A DNA stretch of 51,059 bases from Clostridia bacterium (lineage in GTDB: Bacteria > Bacillota > Clostridia > Oscillospirales > Acutalibacteraceae): assembly GCA_017403185.1 (NCBI GenBank), contig JAFQON010000025.1, positions 1-51,059 on the forward strand. The letters run 5' to 3'. Below are positions 15,714 to 24,583 of the stretch, in pieces (position 1 is the stretch's first letter; each line of letters begins with the position of its first letter). The notes beneath the pieces are model-generated. The model was not told the DNA's origin, ran no database searches, and was given only the letters and a program-made list of their open reading frames with translations. The position numbers were made by a program, and so were the translations under genes.

Positions 15714-17126
15714 ATGAAAAAAATCACAATCGCAGACGCAACGCTCAGAGAGTGTGCAAAAAAGGGTGATATCGCCCTCAGCTTCAAAGAGAAAATCGAA
15801 ATTGCAAAGCTTCTTGATAAGCTCAGCATTGATGTTATAGAAGCTGCTCCCATCTCGGATGAGAAAATTGACACACTTGTATTGCGCACTATAAGCCCCC
15901 TCCTACAGAACAGCATTCTATCATGCCCCGTCGGCAGCTCAGTTGAGGAAGCGGACAGAGCCATGAAATCAATTTCAGGCACAAAGAAGCCCCGCCTTCT
16001 TGTTTCACTTCCCGTTTCTGCCGTTCAGATGGAATATTTCTGCCACAAAAAGCCCGCTCAGATGCTTGAGCTGATTTCCTCACTCACAGCTCACTGCTCA
16101 ACTCTTTGCAATGATGTTGAGTTTGCTGCGGTTGATGCCACAAGAGCGGATAAGGCATATCTTTTTGAGGCAATCAAAGCTGCAATTGAAGGCGGAGCAA
16201 AAACAATCACGGTTTGTGACACTGCAGGCGCACTTCTGCCCTCAGAGTTTGCAGCACTTATTGAAGATATTTACGAAGCTGTTCCCGCCGCAAAGGATAT
16301 TACCGTCTGTGCAGAATGCAGCGATGCGCTTGACATGGCAAATGCGTGCGTATTCTCGTGCATTGATGCGGGAGCAACTCAGATTAAAACCTGTATCGGC
16401 AGTGAAGCGCTCCCCAACCTTGAACATGTTATGAAAGCTCTTCAGGTCAAGGGTCACACTCTCGATGTGAGCTACGGCGTTAACTCAATGGCAATCAACC
16501 ATTCTGCAAATCAGATTCTCAGAATGACGAGCGAAAGCCACGGCGGCTCATCGCTTGCAAATGTTTCTTCCGAATCCGCAAGCACCGTGCTGCTTGATGA
16601 TACAGCCGATATCGCAAAGGTGAGCAAGGCAATTGTCACTCTCGGCTACGAGCTTACGGAAGACGACACCTCAAAGGTCTTTGAAGCATTCAAAAATGTT
16701 TCGGGCAAAAAGCAGGTTGGTGCAAAGGAGCTTGATGCAATCATTGCTACCGTTGCCCATCAGGTGCCCCCCACATACAGAGTGCAGAGCTATGTGCTCA
16801 ACTCGGGCAATCTTATTTCATCAACAGCAAACATTGTTCTTGAAAAAGGCAGCCGCACCCTTAAGGCGGTCGGCATGGGCGACGGACCCGTTGATGCCGC
16901 ATTCAGAACAATCGAGCAGATTATCGGTCACCACTATGAGCTCGACGATTTTCAGATTCAGTCAGTAACCGAAGGCCGTGAGGCTATGGGTGAGGCTCTT
17001 GTTAAGCTCCGCTCAAACGGCAAGCTTTATTCGGGCAAGGGCATTTCAACCGATATTATCGGTGCAAGCATCATCGCCTATGTAAATGCACTCAACAAAA
17101 TCGTTTATGAGGAGGAAAATATATGA
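15714..17126 (+). CDS. 2-isopropylmalate synthase-like protein with substituted metal ligands
   Basis: A 470-residue protein with LeuA architecture: a TIM-barrel HMGL-like domain (about 1-260), a linker, and a C-terminal LeuA-type dimer/regulatory domain (about 350-465; SGNLISSTANIVLEKG, MGDGPVDAAFRTIEQIIG, GKGISTDIIGASIIAYVNAL). Normal enzymes have LRDG and an HxH pair that bind the divalent metal. Here the first motif is TLREC (Glu13 for Asp; Arg12 kept) and the HxH position reads CAEC (Cys199, Glu201). The overall fold and the allosteric domain look intact. It is either an altered metal site with new chemistry or a noncatalytic sensor. It overlaps the next gene by 4 nt. Confidence 0.8.
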   Translation: MKKITIADATLRECAKKGDIALSFKEKIEIAKLLDKLSIDVIEAAPISDEKIDTLVLRTISPLLQNSILSCPVGSSVEEADRAMKSISGTKKPRLLVSLPVSAVQMEYFCHKKPAQMLELISSLTAHCSTLCNDVEFAAVDATRADKAYLFEAIKAAIEGGAKTITVCDTAGALLPSEFAALIEDIYEAVPAAKDITVCAECSDALDMANACVFSCIDAGATQIKTCIGSEALPNLEHVMKALQVKGHTLDVSYGVNSMAINHSANQILRMTSESHGGSSLANVSSESASTVLLDDTADIAKVSKAIVTLGYELTEDDTSKVFEAFKNVSGKKQVGAKELDAIIATVAHQVPPTYRVQSYVLNSGNLISSTANIVLEKGSRTLKAVGMGDGPVDAAFRTIEQIIGHHYELDDFQIQSVTEGREAMGEALVKLRSNGKLYSGKGISTDIIGASIIAYVNALNKIVYEEENI

Positions 17127-19633
17127 AGCTTTCATTCTCAACAAACGGCTGGCAGGATCTTTCATGGTCTGAATTCATAAATACCGCCGATGACCTCGGT
17201 TTCAGCGGTATCGAAATCCACAATATAACAGACAGCAGATTCACGGGCAGCGACGCACCTTTCAACAAGGTAAATTCCGCTGCAACGGTTCACAGACTCC
17301 TTGAAAAATCAATCTCAATCCCCTGTATAGATACTTACTGCAACATTGCAGACGAAAGCGAAGCCGACAAGGGCTTTGAAGAAATTGCAACCGCAATTGA
17401 AATTGCAGCAAGGATAAGATGCCCATATGTAAGAATTCATGCTTACGCAACCGGTGCAGAAAAGAAGGCGGAGGATGCCGCCGTTATATCGCTTATCGGC
17501 AGGCTTATCGAAAAAGCGGAGCAGGACAAGGTAGCACTTCTTGTTGAAACCGTCGGTCTTTATGCCGACACATCAAGGCTGCGTGACCTTCTCAATGTTT
17601 TTGCCTGCGATTACCTTGCGGCACTCTGGGATATCAACCACCCCTACAGAGATTTCGGCGAAGAGCCTGACACAACAATCACAAACCTCGGCGCATACAT
17701 AAAGCATGTTCATGTAAAGGATTCGGTTGTTGAAGACGGCGAGATGAAATACCGCCTTGTGGGTGAGGGAAATCTTCCCATAGGCACAATGCTCCGTGCC
17801 CTTGATTCGGTTAACTATGACGGCTTCCTTTCGTATGAATGTCAGCCTGAAAAGATGGAGGATTTCGGCGTTGCCGATATCGTATTCCCCCACTTTGTGA
17901 ATGCAATCACAGTCTACGATAACAAGAAGAAAAGCGAAGAGCTTCTCTACACCAACAGAAGCGGAAGCGGCAAATTCGTTTGGGAAAAATACAAGCTCAT
18001 CAACAAGACCTTCTCACAGGTGCTTGACACGATGGTTGAAAAATTCCCCGATCAGCTCGCTTACAAATACACGACACTTGACTACACAAGAACATATTCT
18101 CAGTTCCGTGACGATGTTGATAACTGCGCAAGAGCACTCATTGCTCTGGGCGTAAAGCCCGGCGACAAGGTTGCCGTATGGCTCACAAACCTGCCTCAGT
18201 GGTTCATCACCTTCTGGGCAACCACCAAAATCGGCGCAGTTCTTGTTACGGTCAACACTGCATACAAAATCCATGAAATCGAGTATCTTCTCAGGCAGTC
18301 AGATACTCATACACTTGTAACCATCGAATCCTGCCTTGATTCAAATTACGCTCAGTCAATCGCAGAGCTTTGCCCCGAGCTTGAGGTTGCAGTGCCGGGC
18401 AAACCCCTTCATTGCCGCAAGCTCCCCTTCCTGCGTAACATCATTACGGTCGGCTATCGTCAGAAGGGCTGCCTTACATGGGAAGAAGCAATGGATATGG
18501 CGGTAAGAGTTCCCATTGAAGAGGTTTACCGCAGAGCAGCCAATGTTGACTGCCACGATGTTGCAAATATGCAGTATACATCGGGCACAACAGGCTTCCC
18601 CAAGGGCGTTATGCTCACTCATTACAATATCGTCAATAATGGCAAAACAATCGGCGACAAAATGGATATGTCAACGGCAGACCGTATGATGATTCAGGTT
18701 CCCATGTTCCACTGCTTCGGCATGGTGCTTTCAATGACATCAATGATGACCCACGGCGGCACACTCTGCCCCCTGCCTTATTTCTCGGCAAAGTCATCCC
18801 TTGCCTGTGTGAATCAGGAGCATATCACCTGCTTCAACGGCGTGCCCACAATGTTTATCGCCATGTTCCAGCATGAGGATTTTGCAAAAACAGATTTCTC
18901 ATATATGAGAACAGGCATTATGGCAGGCGCAAACTGCCCGCCCGAGCTTATGAAGCGTGCCGCTGCTGAGATGAATATGACCGAAATCCTCAGCGTTTAC
19001 GGTGAAACCGAAGCTTCTCCCGGCTGCACAATGGGCGAGGTTAACGAATCGCTTGAGGACAGAACCGAAACTGTCGGCAGGGCATTCCCGAATGTTGAGT
19101 GCAAAATCATTGATCCCGAAACGGGCGAAGACCTCCCCGACGGCGAAAACGGCGAATTCGTTGCAAGAGGCTACAACATCATGAAGGGCTACTATAAGAT
19201 GCCCAAGGCAACCGAAGGCGCAATAGACAAAGACGGCTGGCTTCACAGCGGCGATATCGCCTGCAGACGCCCCGACGGATACTATATGATAACCGGCAGA
19301 CTTAAAGACATGATTATCCGTGGCGGTGAAAACATCTATCCCCGTGAGATTGAAGAGTTCATTTTCACTCACGAATATGTTCAGGATGTTCAGGTTATCG
19401 GCGTGCCCGACAAGAGATACGGCGAAGAAATCATGGCTTGCGTAATCCTCAAAGAAGGCCGTTCAATGACTGAGGATGAAATGAAGGATTATATCAAATC
19501 CCATATGGCAAGGCACAAGGTTCCCCGCTATATTGAATTTGTTGAGGATTTCCCCAAAAATGCGGCAGGCAAGATTCTCAAATATAAAATGAGAGAAGAA
19601 TTTGCCAAAAAATTAGGACTTTCCAAAGATTAA
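17123..19633 (+). CDS. Fusion of a sugar-isomerase-like TIM barrel and an acyl-CoA ligase
   Basis: An 836-residue fusion. Residues 1-265 are a xylose-isomerase-like (sugar phosphate isomerase/epimerase) barrel with all four usual metal ligands apparent: Glu in LLVETVG, Asp in ALWDINHP, His in HVHVKD, Glu in LSYECQP. Residues about 290-836 are an ANL-family acyl-CoA ligase with the P-loop YTSGTTGFPKGVM, the YGETEASPG motif, the hinge GRLKDMIIRGGENIYPREIEE and the adenylating Lys near NAAGKILKY. There is no stop or frameshift between them. Short acids would be activated with ATP and CoA, perhaps after isomerisation by the barrel. The gene is translationally coupled (ATGA) to the LeuA-like gene. 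This pairing is not one I recognise. Confidence 0.88.
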   Translation: MKLSFSTNGWQDLSWSEFINTADDLGFSGIEIHNITDSRFTGSDAPFNKVNSAATVHRLLEKSISIPCIDTYCNIADESEADKGFEEIATAIEIAARIRCPYVRIHAYATGAEKKAEDAAVISLIGRLIEKAEQDKVALLVETVGLYADTSRLRDLLNVFACDYLAALWDINHPYRDFGEEPDTTITNLGAYIKHVHVKDSVVEDGEMKYRLVGEGNLPIGTMLRALDSVNYDGFLSYECQPEKMEDFGVADIVFPHFVNAITVYDNKKKSEELLYTNRSGSGKFVWEKYKLINKTFSQVLDTMVEKFPDQLAYKYTTLDYTRTYSQFRDDVDNCARALIALGVKPGDKVAVWLTNLPQWFITFWATTKIGAVLVTVNTAYKIHEIEYLLRQSDTHTLVTIESCLDSNYAQSIAELCPELEVAVPGKPLHCRKLPFLRNIITVGYRQKGCLTWEEAMDMAVRVPIEEVYRRAANVDCHDVANMQYTSGTTGFPKGVMLTHYNIVNNGKTIGDKMDMSTADRMMIQVPMFHCFGMVLSMTSMMTHGGTLCPLPYFSAKSSLACVNQEHITCFNGVPTMFIAMFQHEDFAKTDFSYMRTGIMAGANCPPELMKRAAAEMNMTEILSVYGETEASPGCTMGEVNESLEDRTETVGRAFPNVECKIIDPETGEDLPDGENGEFVARGYNIMKGYYKMPKATEGAIDKDGWLHSGDIACRRPDGYYMITGRLKDMIIRGGENIYPREIEEFIFTHEYVQDVQVIGVPDKRYGEEIMACVILKEGRSMTEDEMKDYIKSHMARHKVPRYIEFVEDFPKNAAGKILKYKMREEFAKKLGLSKD

Positions 19634-19655
19634 ATTACCGAAAGGGTGTTATATA

Positions 19656-20720
19656 ATGTTAAATATCAAAATTGAGAGAACAACCGCTCCCAAGCAGAAG
19701 CCTGACGAGAACAATCTCGGCTTCGGCAAAATCTTCACTGACCATATGTTTATCATGAACTACACAGAAGGTCAGGGCTGGCACGATCCCCGCATAGTTC
19801 CTTATCAGAACCTTGCTCTTTCACCTGCCTGCATGGTTTTCCATTACGGTCAGGAGATGTTTGAGGGTCTTAAAGCTTACAAGGGTGCTGACGGCGAAGT
19901 CCGCCTTTTCAGACCCGAAATGAATGCCAAAAGAACAAACGACACAAACAAGCGTCTTTGCATTCCCGAGCTTCCCGTTGAGGATTTTGTTCAGGCTGTA
20001 AGCGAAATCGTTAATGTTGACCGCGACTGGATTCCTTCCGCTCCCGGCACCTCGCTTTACATCCGCCCCTTCATCATCGCAACAGATGATTTCCTCGGCG
20101 TTGCTCCTTCAAAGACCTACCTCTTCATCGTAATCCTCTCACCCTCAGGCGCTTATTATTCAAGCGGTCTTGCTCCCGTAGGCATCTGGATTGAAGATGA
20201 CTATGTAAGAGCAGTCAAGGGCGGTATGGGCTTTGCAAAAACAGGCGGCAACTACGCAGCAAGCCTTGCAGCTCAGGTCAAGGCTCACGATGACGGTTAT
20301 TCACAGGTTCTCTGGCTTGACGGCGTTGAGAGAAAATATATTGAAGAAGTCGGCGCAATGAACATTTTCTTCAAGATTAACGGCACAATCGTTACCCCCA
20401 TGCTCAACGGCAGCATTCTCCCCGGTATCACAAGAAACTCGGTTATCGAGCTTTGCAAGAGCTGGGGTCTCCCCGTTGAAGAGAGAAAGATTTCCGTTGA
20501 CGAGCTTCTTGAAGCTCAGAAAAACGGCACTCTTGAGGAATGCTTCGGCACAGGCACCGCAGCTGTTATTTCACCCGTCGGCAAGCTCCGCTACAAGGAT
20601 GATGTTATGACCATCAACGGCGGCGAAATCGGCGAAATCAGCCAGAAGCTCTATGACACCGTAACAGGCATTCAGGGCGGCACTTGCGAAGACAAGTTCG
20701 GCTGGGTAACGGTTCTCTAA
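19656..20720 (+). CDS. ilvE: Branched-chain amino acid aminotransferase
   Basis: A 354-residue class IV PLP aminotransferase of the longer (type II) BCAT kind. It has HYGQEMFEGLKAY near residue 70, the PLP-lysine region GFAKTGGNYAASLAAQ, then VLWLDGVERKYIEEVG and the phosphate-binding GSILPGITRNSVIEL. It interconverts Val, Leu and Ile with their 2-oxo acids using glutamate/2-oxoglutarate. Lying just upstream of the VOR genes, it links 2-oxoisovalerate-type acids to amino acids, for synthesis or degradation. Spacing to the fusion gene is 22 nt, with a good AAAGGG site. Confidence 0.93.
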   Translation: MLNIKIERTTAPKQKPDENNLGFGKIFTDHMFIMNYTEGQGWHDPRIVPYQNLALSPACMVFHYGQEMFEGLKAYKGADGEVRLFRPEMNAKRTNDTNKRLCIPELPVEDFVQAVSEIVNVDRDWIPSAPGTSLYIRPFIIATDDFLGVAPSKTYLFIVILSPSGAYYSSGLAPVGIWIEDDYVRAVKGGMGFAKTGGNYAASLAAQVKAHDDGYSQVLWLDGVERKYIEEVGAMNIFFKINGTIVTPMLNGSILPGITRNSVIELCKSWGLPVEERKISVDELLEAQKNGTLEECFGTGTAAVISPVGKLRYKDDVMTINGGEIGEISQKLYDTVTGIQGGTCEDKFGWVTVL

Positions 20721-20721
20721 T

Positions 20722-21417
20722 ATGAACAGTAAAAGAATTACCCTTTTTGCAGGTCATTACGGCAGCGGCAAAACCAACATTGCGGTCAACTATGCTCTTT
20801 GGCTGAAAGAGGAGCACGAAAAGGTTGTTATTGCAGACCTTGACATCGTAAACCCCTATTTCCGCTCAAAAGACAGCGAAAAACATCTTGAAGAAAGAGG
20901 AATCCACCTTATTTCTTCGGAGTATGCAAACTCCAATGTTGATGTGCCCGCAATGCCGTCGGAAGCGTATTCGATAATTGACGATAAGTCACTCAGAGCC
21001 GTTATTGATGTTGGCGGCGACGACAGAGGAGCACTTGCAATGGGCAGATATGCCCCCGCAATCCTCGACGAAAACGATTATGAAATGCTTCTGATTATCA
21101 ACAAATACAGACCTCTCACCCGTGACTGCGCATCAACGCTTGCAGTTATGCGAGAGATTGAAACAGCTTGTCAGATGAAATTCACAGGCATAGTCAACAA
21201 CTCCAATCTCGGCGACGAAACAGATGAAGAAACCGTGCTTTCATCAATTGATTATGCCGAAGAGATTTCAAAGGCAAGCGGTTTGCCGATAAGAATGACC
21301 ACCGTAAAAGAAGATTTATACGATAAACTAAAAGAAAAAGTTGCAAACTGCACTGCGATTAAGCTTTATGTAAAGCAATCGTGGGCTAAACAGGAGGAAG
21401 ATTTATGGCAAAAGTAA
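20722..21417 (+). CDS. MinD/ParA-like P-loop ATPase of the VOR operon
   Basis: A 231-residue P-loop NTPase of the CobQ/MinD/ParA class. Walker A is GHYGSGKTN at residues 11-19, followed by VVIADLDIVNPYFRS (the switch I-like region of this class) and AVIDVGGDDRGALAMGRYA (Walker B/switch II area). The later part has LLIINKYRP. It lacks the signature KGG of true ParA and the CPxC of Mrp/Nbp35 Fe-S carriers. It starts 1 nt after the aminotransferase stop and overlaps the ferredoxin-subunit gene by 13 nt, so it is firmly part of this operon. It may assist cofactor or cluster loading of the oxidoreductase, which is inference. Confidence 0.75.
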   Translation: MNSKRITLFAGHYGSGKTNIAVNYALWLKEEHEKVVIADLDIVNPYFRSKDSEKHLEERGIHLISSEYANSNVDVPAMPSEAYSIIDDKSLRAVIDVGGDDRGALAMGRYAPAILDENDYEMLLIINKYRPLTRDCASTLAVMREIETACQMKFTGIVNNSNLGDETDEETVLSSIDYAEEISKASGLPIRMTTVKEDLYDKLKEKVANCTAIKLYVKQSWAKQEEDLWQK

Positions 21418-21611
21418 CCTTTAATACCGACCTTTGCAAGGGCTGCGGTCTTTGCGTCGGTGCATGCCCCAAAAAGATTGTGGCATTGCTCAAGGATGAA
21501 ATCAACGCCAAGGGTTATCACCCCGCCGGCATCACAGACCAGTCAGCTTGCATCGGCTGCGCATTCTGCGCAACAATGTGCCCTGACTGCGTTATAACCG
21601 TTGAAAAGTAA
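21405..21611 (+). CDS. vorD: 2-oxoacid:ferredoxin oxidoreductase delta subunit (2[4Fe-4S] ferredoxin)
   Basis: A 68-residue bacterial ferredoxin-type subunit with two CxxCxxCxxxCP motifs (CKGCGLCVGACP and CIGCAFCATMCP). It would carry electrons from the TPP-bearing catalytic subunit to free ferredoxin. It starts at an ATG behind AGGAGG inside the end of the ATPase gene and lies 11 nt before the alpha subunit. Four-subunit archaeal-type VOR/KOR enzymes have exactly this small delta chain. Confidence 0.9.
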   Translation: MAKVTFNTDLCKGCGLCVGACPKKIVALLKDEINAKGYHPAGITDQSACIGCAFCATMCPDCVITVEK

Positions 21612-21622
21612 GGAGAATAGAA

Positions 21623-22693
21623 ATGGCTGAAAAAGTTTTGATGAAAGGTAACGAAGCTCTTGCGGAAGCTGCTATCATGGCAGGCTGCCGCCACTACTTC
21701 GGCTACCCCATAACCCCTCAGACAGAAATCGCAGCATATATGGCTAAGAGAATGCCCGTTATCGGCGGCACATTCCTTCAGGCTGAAAGTGAAGTTGCTG
21801 CAATCAACATGATTTACGGTGCAGCAGCAGCAGGCAAAAGAGCAATGACCTCAAGCTCAAGCCCCGGAATCGCCCTCAAGAGCGAAGGTATTTCTTACCT
21901 TGCAGGCTCAGACCTCCCCGCTCTTATCATCAATGTTCAGCGAGGCGGTCCCGGTCTCGGCGGCATCCAGCCCTCACAGTCAGACTACTTCCAGGCAACA
22001 AAGAGTGCAGGTCACGGCGACTTCAAGCTCATTGTTCTCGCTCCCGCTTCCGTTCAGGAAATGGTTGACCTCACCTTCAAGGGCTTTGACCTTGCAGATA
22101 AATACAGAATGCCCGCTATGCTTCTTTCAGACGGCACAATGGGTCAGATGATGGAGCCCGTTTCACTTGAAATGGGTGAAGTTAAGGAATATGACAAGTC
22201 ATCATGGGCTGCCTGCGGCACAAAGTGCGAAAGAGAGCACAATGTTGTCAATTCACTCTTCATCCAGCCTGAAGAGCTTGAAAAATATAACTTTGAGCGC
22301 TACGAAAGATACGCTCAGATTGAAGCAAACGAAGTTATGTATGATGAATACAAGATGGAAGATGCTGAAATCTGCATCGTAGCCTACGGCGTTGCCGCAA
22401 GAGTTTCGCAGAACGCTATCGACAAGGCACGCGAGCAGGGCATCAAGGTTGGTATGATAAGACCTATCACTCTCTGGCCCTTCCCCAAGGCTGTTCTCAA
22501 TGCCGCTGCAGATAAGGTTAAGGCATTTATCAGCGTTGAGCTTTCAATGGGTCAGATGATCGAGGATATCGAGCTTGCAACAAGATGCAAGAAGCCCGTT
22601 CTTCTTTGCAACCGTGTTGGCGGCATGATTCCCACAACAGAGGATGTTCTCAATTCAATTAACAAAGCAAATTCCGTCGGAGGTGACAAATAA
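21623..22693 (+). CDS. vorB: 2-ketoisovalerate:ferredoxin oxidoreductase alpha subunit (VorB)
   Basis: A 356-residue pyruvate:ferredoxin oxidoreductase domain I/II protein. LMKGNEALAEAAIMAGCRHY, then FGYPITPQTEI and LQAESEVAAINMIYGAAAAG are characteristic of VorB-type alpha subunits. The mid-part (TSSSSPGIALKSEGISYLAG, then GLGGIQPSQSDYFQATK) is equally typical. With the beta subunit it forms the TPP/CoA site for oxidative decarboxylation of branched 2-oxo acids to acyl-CoA, CO2 and reduced ferredoxin; the reaction is reversible. The stop overlaps the start of the beta gene. The VOR rather than KOR assignment also rests on the adjacent aminotransferase. Confidence 0.9.
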   Translation: MAEKVLMKGNEALAEAAIMAGCRHYFGYPITPQTEIAAYMAKRMPVIGGTFLQAESEVAAINMIYGAAAAGKRAMTSSSSPGIALKSEGISYLAGSDLPALIINVQRGGPGLGGIQPSQSDYFQATKSAGHGDFKLIVLAPASVQEMVDLTFKGFDLADKYRMPAMLLSDGTMGQMMEPVSLEMGEVKEYDKSSWAACGTKCEREHNVVNSLFIQPEELEKYNFERYERYAQIEANEVMYDEYKMEDAEICIVAYGVAARVSQNAIDKAREQGIKVGMIRPITLWPFPKAVLNAAADKVKAFISVELSMGQMIEDIELATRCKKPVLLCNRVGGMIPTTEDVLNSINKANSVGGDK

Positions 22694-23445
22694 TGATAGT
22701 TTTTGAAAAACCCAAGGCACTTGCCGATGTACCCCTTCATTATTGCCCCGGCTGCACACACGGCATTATTCACCGCCTTGTTGCCGAAGTTATTGACGAG
22801 CTCGGCATTGAAGGCAGAACAGTCGGTGTTGCACCCGTTGGCTGTTCAGTTTTCGCATACAACTATTTCAACTGCGATATGATTGAGGCTGCTCACGGCA
22901 GAGCTCCCGCAGTTGCAACAGGCGTTAAGCGTTCACTCCCCGAAAACATCGTTTTCACATATCAGGGTGACGGCGACCTTGCTGCCATCGGCACTGCAGA
23001 AACAGTTCACTCAGCTGCAAGAGGCGAAAACATCACAATTATTTTCGTTAACAACGCAATCTACGGCATGACAGGCGGTCAGATGGCTCCCACCACTCTC
23101 CCCGGTCAGGTAACACAGACCTCACCCTACGGCAGAAATCCCGAGCAGGTCGGTCTCCCCGTTAAGGTTTGCGAGCTTCTTTCAAATGTTGACGGTGCAA
23201 CCTATCTTGAAAGAGTTGCCGTTAACAACGTAAAAAATGTCAAGAACGCAAAGAAGGCTATCAAGAAGGCTTTCCGGAATCAGCTTGAAGGCAAGGGCTT
23301 CTCGCTTGTTGAGGTTCTTTCAACCTGCCCCACAAACTGGGGTCTCAAGCCCGACAAGGCTCTTGAATGGCTTGAAGAAAACATGATTCCTTATTATCCT
23401 CTCGGTGTTTATAAGGACAAGACAGCTGAAAAGGAGGATAAATAA
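22693..23445 (+). CDS. vorA: 2-oxoacid:ferredoxin oxidoreductase beta subunit (TPP-binding)
   Basis: A 250-residue TPP-dependent subunit. The TPP/Mg motif GDGDLAAIG ends with the NNAIYGMTGGQ segment, and YCPGCTHGIIHRL plus VGCSVFAYNYF supply cysteines for a [4Fe-4S] cluster near the TPP. It binds thiamine diphosphate and splits the 2-oxo acid. It overlaps the alpha gene by 1 nt and is 2 nt from the gamma gene. The C-terminal 40 residues (PTNWGLKPDKALEWL) are usual for this family. Confidence 0.9.
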   Translation: MIVFEKPKALADVPLHYCPGCTHGIIHRLVAEVIDELGIEGRTVGVAPVGCSVFAYNYFNCDMIEAAHGRAPAVATGVKRSLPENIVFTYQGDGDLAAIGTAETVHSAARGENITIIFVNNAIYGMTGGQMAPTTLPGQVTQTSPYGRNPEQVGLPVKVCELLSNVDGATYLERVAVNNVKNVKNAKKAIKKAFRNQLEGKGFSLVEVLSTCPTNWGLKPDKALEWLEENMIPYYPLGVYKDKTAEKEDK

Positions 23446-23447
23446 TC

Positions 23448-23978
23448 ATGACACATGAAATACTTCTTGCAGGCTTCGGCGGTCAGGGCATCCTTTTCTC
23501 GGGAAAATTTCTTGCTTATGACGGTCTTCTTGAGGACCGTGAGGTAAGCTGGCTCCCCTCATACGGCCCCGAAATGAGAGGCGGCACCTGTAACTGCTCA
23601 ATCATTCTCAGCGATTCAAAAATCGGCTCACCCATCGTTTCAAACCCCAATGTTCTTGTTGCGATGAACCTGCCCTCACTCGATAAATTTGAGGCTTCGG
23701 CAGTGCCCGGCGCAAAGATTTTTGTTGACAGTTCACTCATCGACCGCAAGGTTGAGAGAGATGATGTTGAGGTTTATTACATCCCCGCAACAAAGCTTGC
23801 TTCAGACGAAAACCTTCCCGGTCTTGCTAACATGATTATGATAGGTCATGTTATTGCAAAGGCAGGCGTTATGCCCTATGAAAATGTTGAAACAACAATG
23901 AAGAAGCTTGTTCCCGCAAAGAAACAGAATCTTATTGAGCTTAACATCAAGGCTGTTGAGCTTGGTTACAACTACTAA
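23448..23978 (+). CDS. vorC: 2-oxoacid:ferredoxin oxidoreductase gamma subunit
   Basis: A 176-residue gamma-type subunit. The opening EILLAGFGGQGILFSGKFLA and the block WLPSYGPEMRGGTCNC are diagnostic of the POR/KOR/VOR gamma domain, which helps bind CoA. It directly follows the beta gene behind AAAGGAGG, completing a four-subunit enzyme in the order delta-alpha-beta-gamma. It ends 25 nt before the XRE-cupin gene. Confidence 0.92.
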   Translation: MTHEILLAGFGGQGILFSGKFLAYDGLLEDREVSWLPSYGPEMRGGTCNCSIILSDSKIGSPIVSNPNVLVAMNLPSLDKFEASAVPGAKIFVDSSLIDRKVERDDVEVYYIPATKLASDENLPGLANMIMIGHVIAKAGVMPYENVETTMKKLVPAKKQNLIELNIKAVELGYNY

Positions 23979-24003
23979 TAATAACGGTTAAGGAGACACC
24001 CAC

Positions 24004-24552
24004 ATGCTTGAATTAAAAGAAATTGGCCTGCGAGTTGCTTCCCTGCGTGAAACCTGCGGCTTTTCAGCTTCGGATATGGCAGAAAAGCTCGAAATCTCAG
24101 AAGAAAACTACAATGCTTTTGAGCACGGTGAATATGACTTTGCCATAAGCACGCTCAACAACATTGCGCTTATCCTCGGCGTTGATATCCTCGATATCAT
24201 CAGCGGCGAATCCCCCCGCCTTTCATCCTGCACGGTTGTTAAAAAGGGCAAGGGCTATGTTGCAAACCGCAACCCCGGATATGAGTTTTCACACCTTGCA
24301 TACACATTCAGAAACAAGAAGGCAGAGCCCTTCCTTGTTACAATCGACCCTTCGGGCAACCCTCCCGTAATGGATGAGCACGAAGGACAGGAATTCGACT
24401 ATGTTCTTTCGGGCAGCCTTCATCTTTACATCGGCGATATCTGCTACGAGCTCAACGAGGGCGACAGTGCATATTTTGATTCCTCAATTCCTCACGCACA
24501 CAAAAATGTGGGCGATACCAAGGCGCAGTTTATTGCACTTGTGCTTAAATAA
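24004..24552 (+). CDS. XRE-family regulator with C-terminal cupin domain
   Basis: A 182-residue regulator. An N-terminal helix-turn-helix of the XRE/Cro type (about 5-62) is joined to a cupin barrel (about 105-180; HEGQEFDYVLSGSLHLYIGD, then GDSAYFDSSIPHAHKN). Cupin-XRE proteins repress or activate catabolic genes after binding a small ligand or metal. The His/Glu/His set suitable for a metal is present. Its place inside the VOR operon implies control by an operon metabolite such as an acyl-CoA, 2-oxo acid or amino acid. An inverted repeat in the operon leader is a possible target. Confidence 0.88.
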   Translation: MLELKEIGLRVASLRETCGFSASDMAEKLEISEENYNAFEHGEYDFAISTLNNIALILGVDILDIISGESPRLSSCTVVKKGKGYVANRNPGYEFSHLAYTFRNKKAEPFLVTIDPSGNPPVMDEHEGQEFDYVLSGSLHLYIGDICYELNEGDSAYFDSSIPHAHKNVGDTKAQFIALVLK

Positions 24553-24583
24553 GGAATACTAAAATTTATCAGGAGTCAGAATA

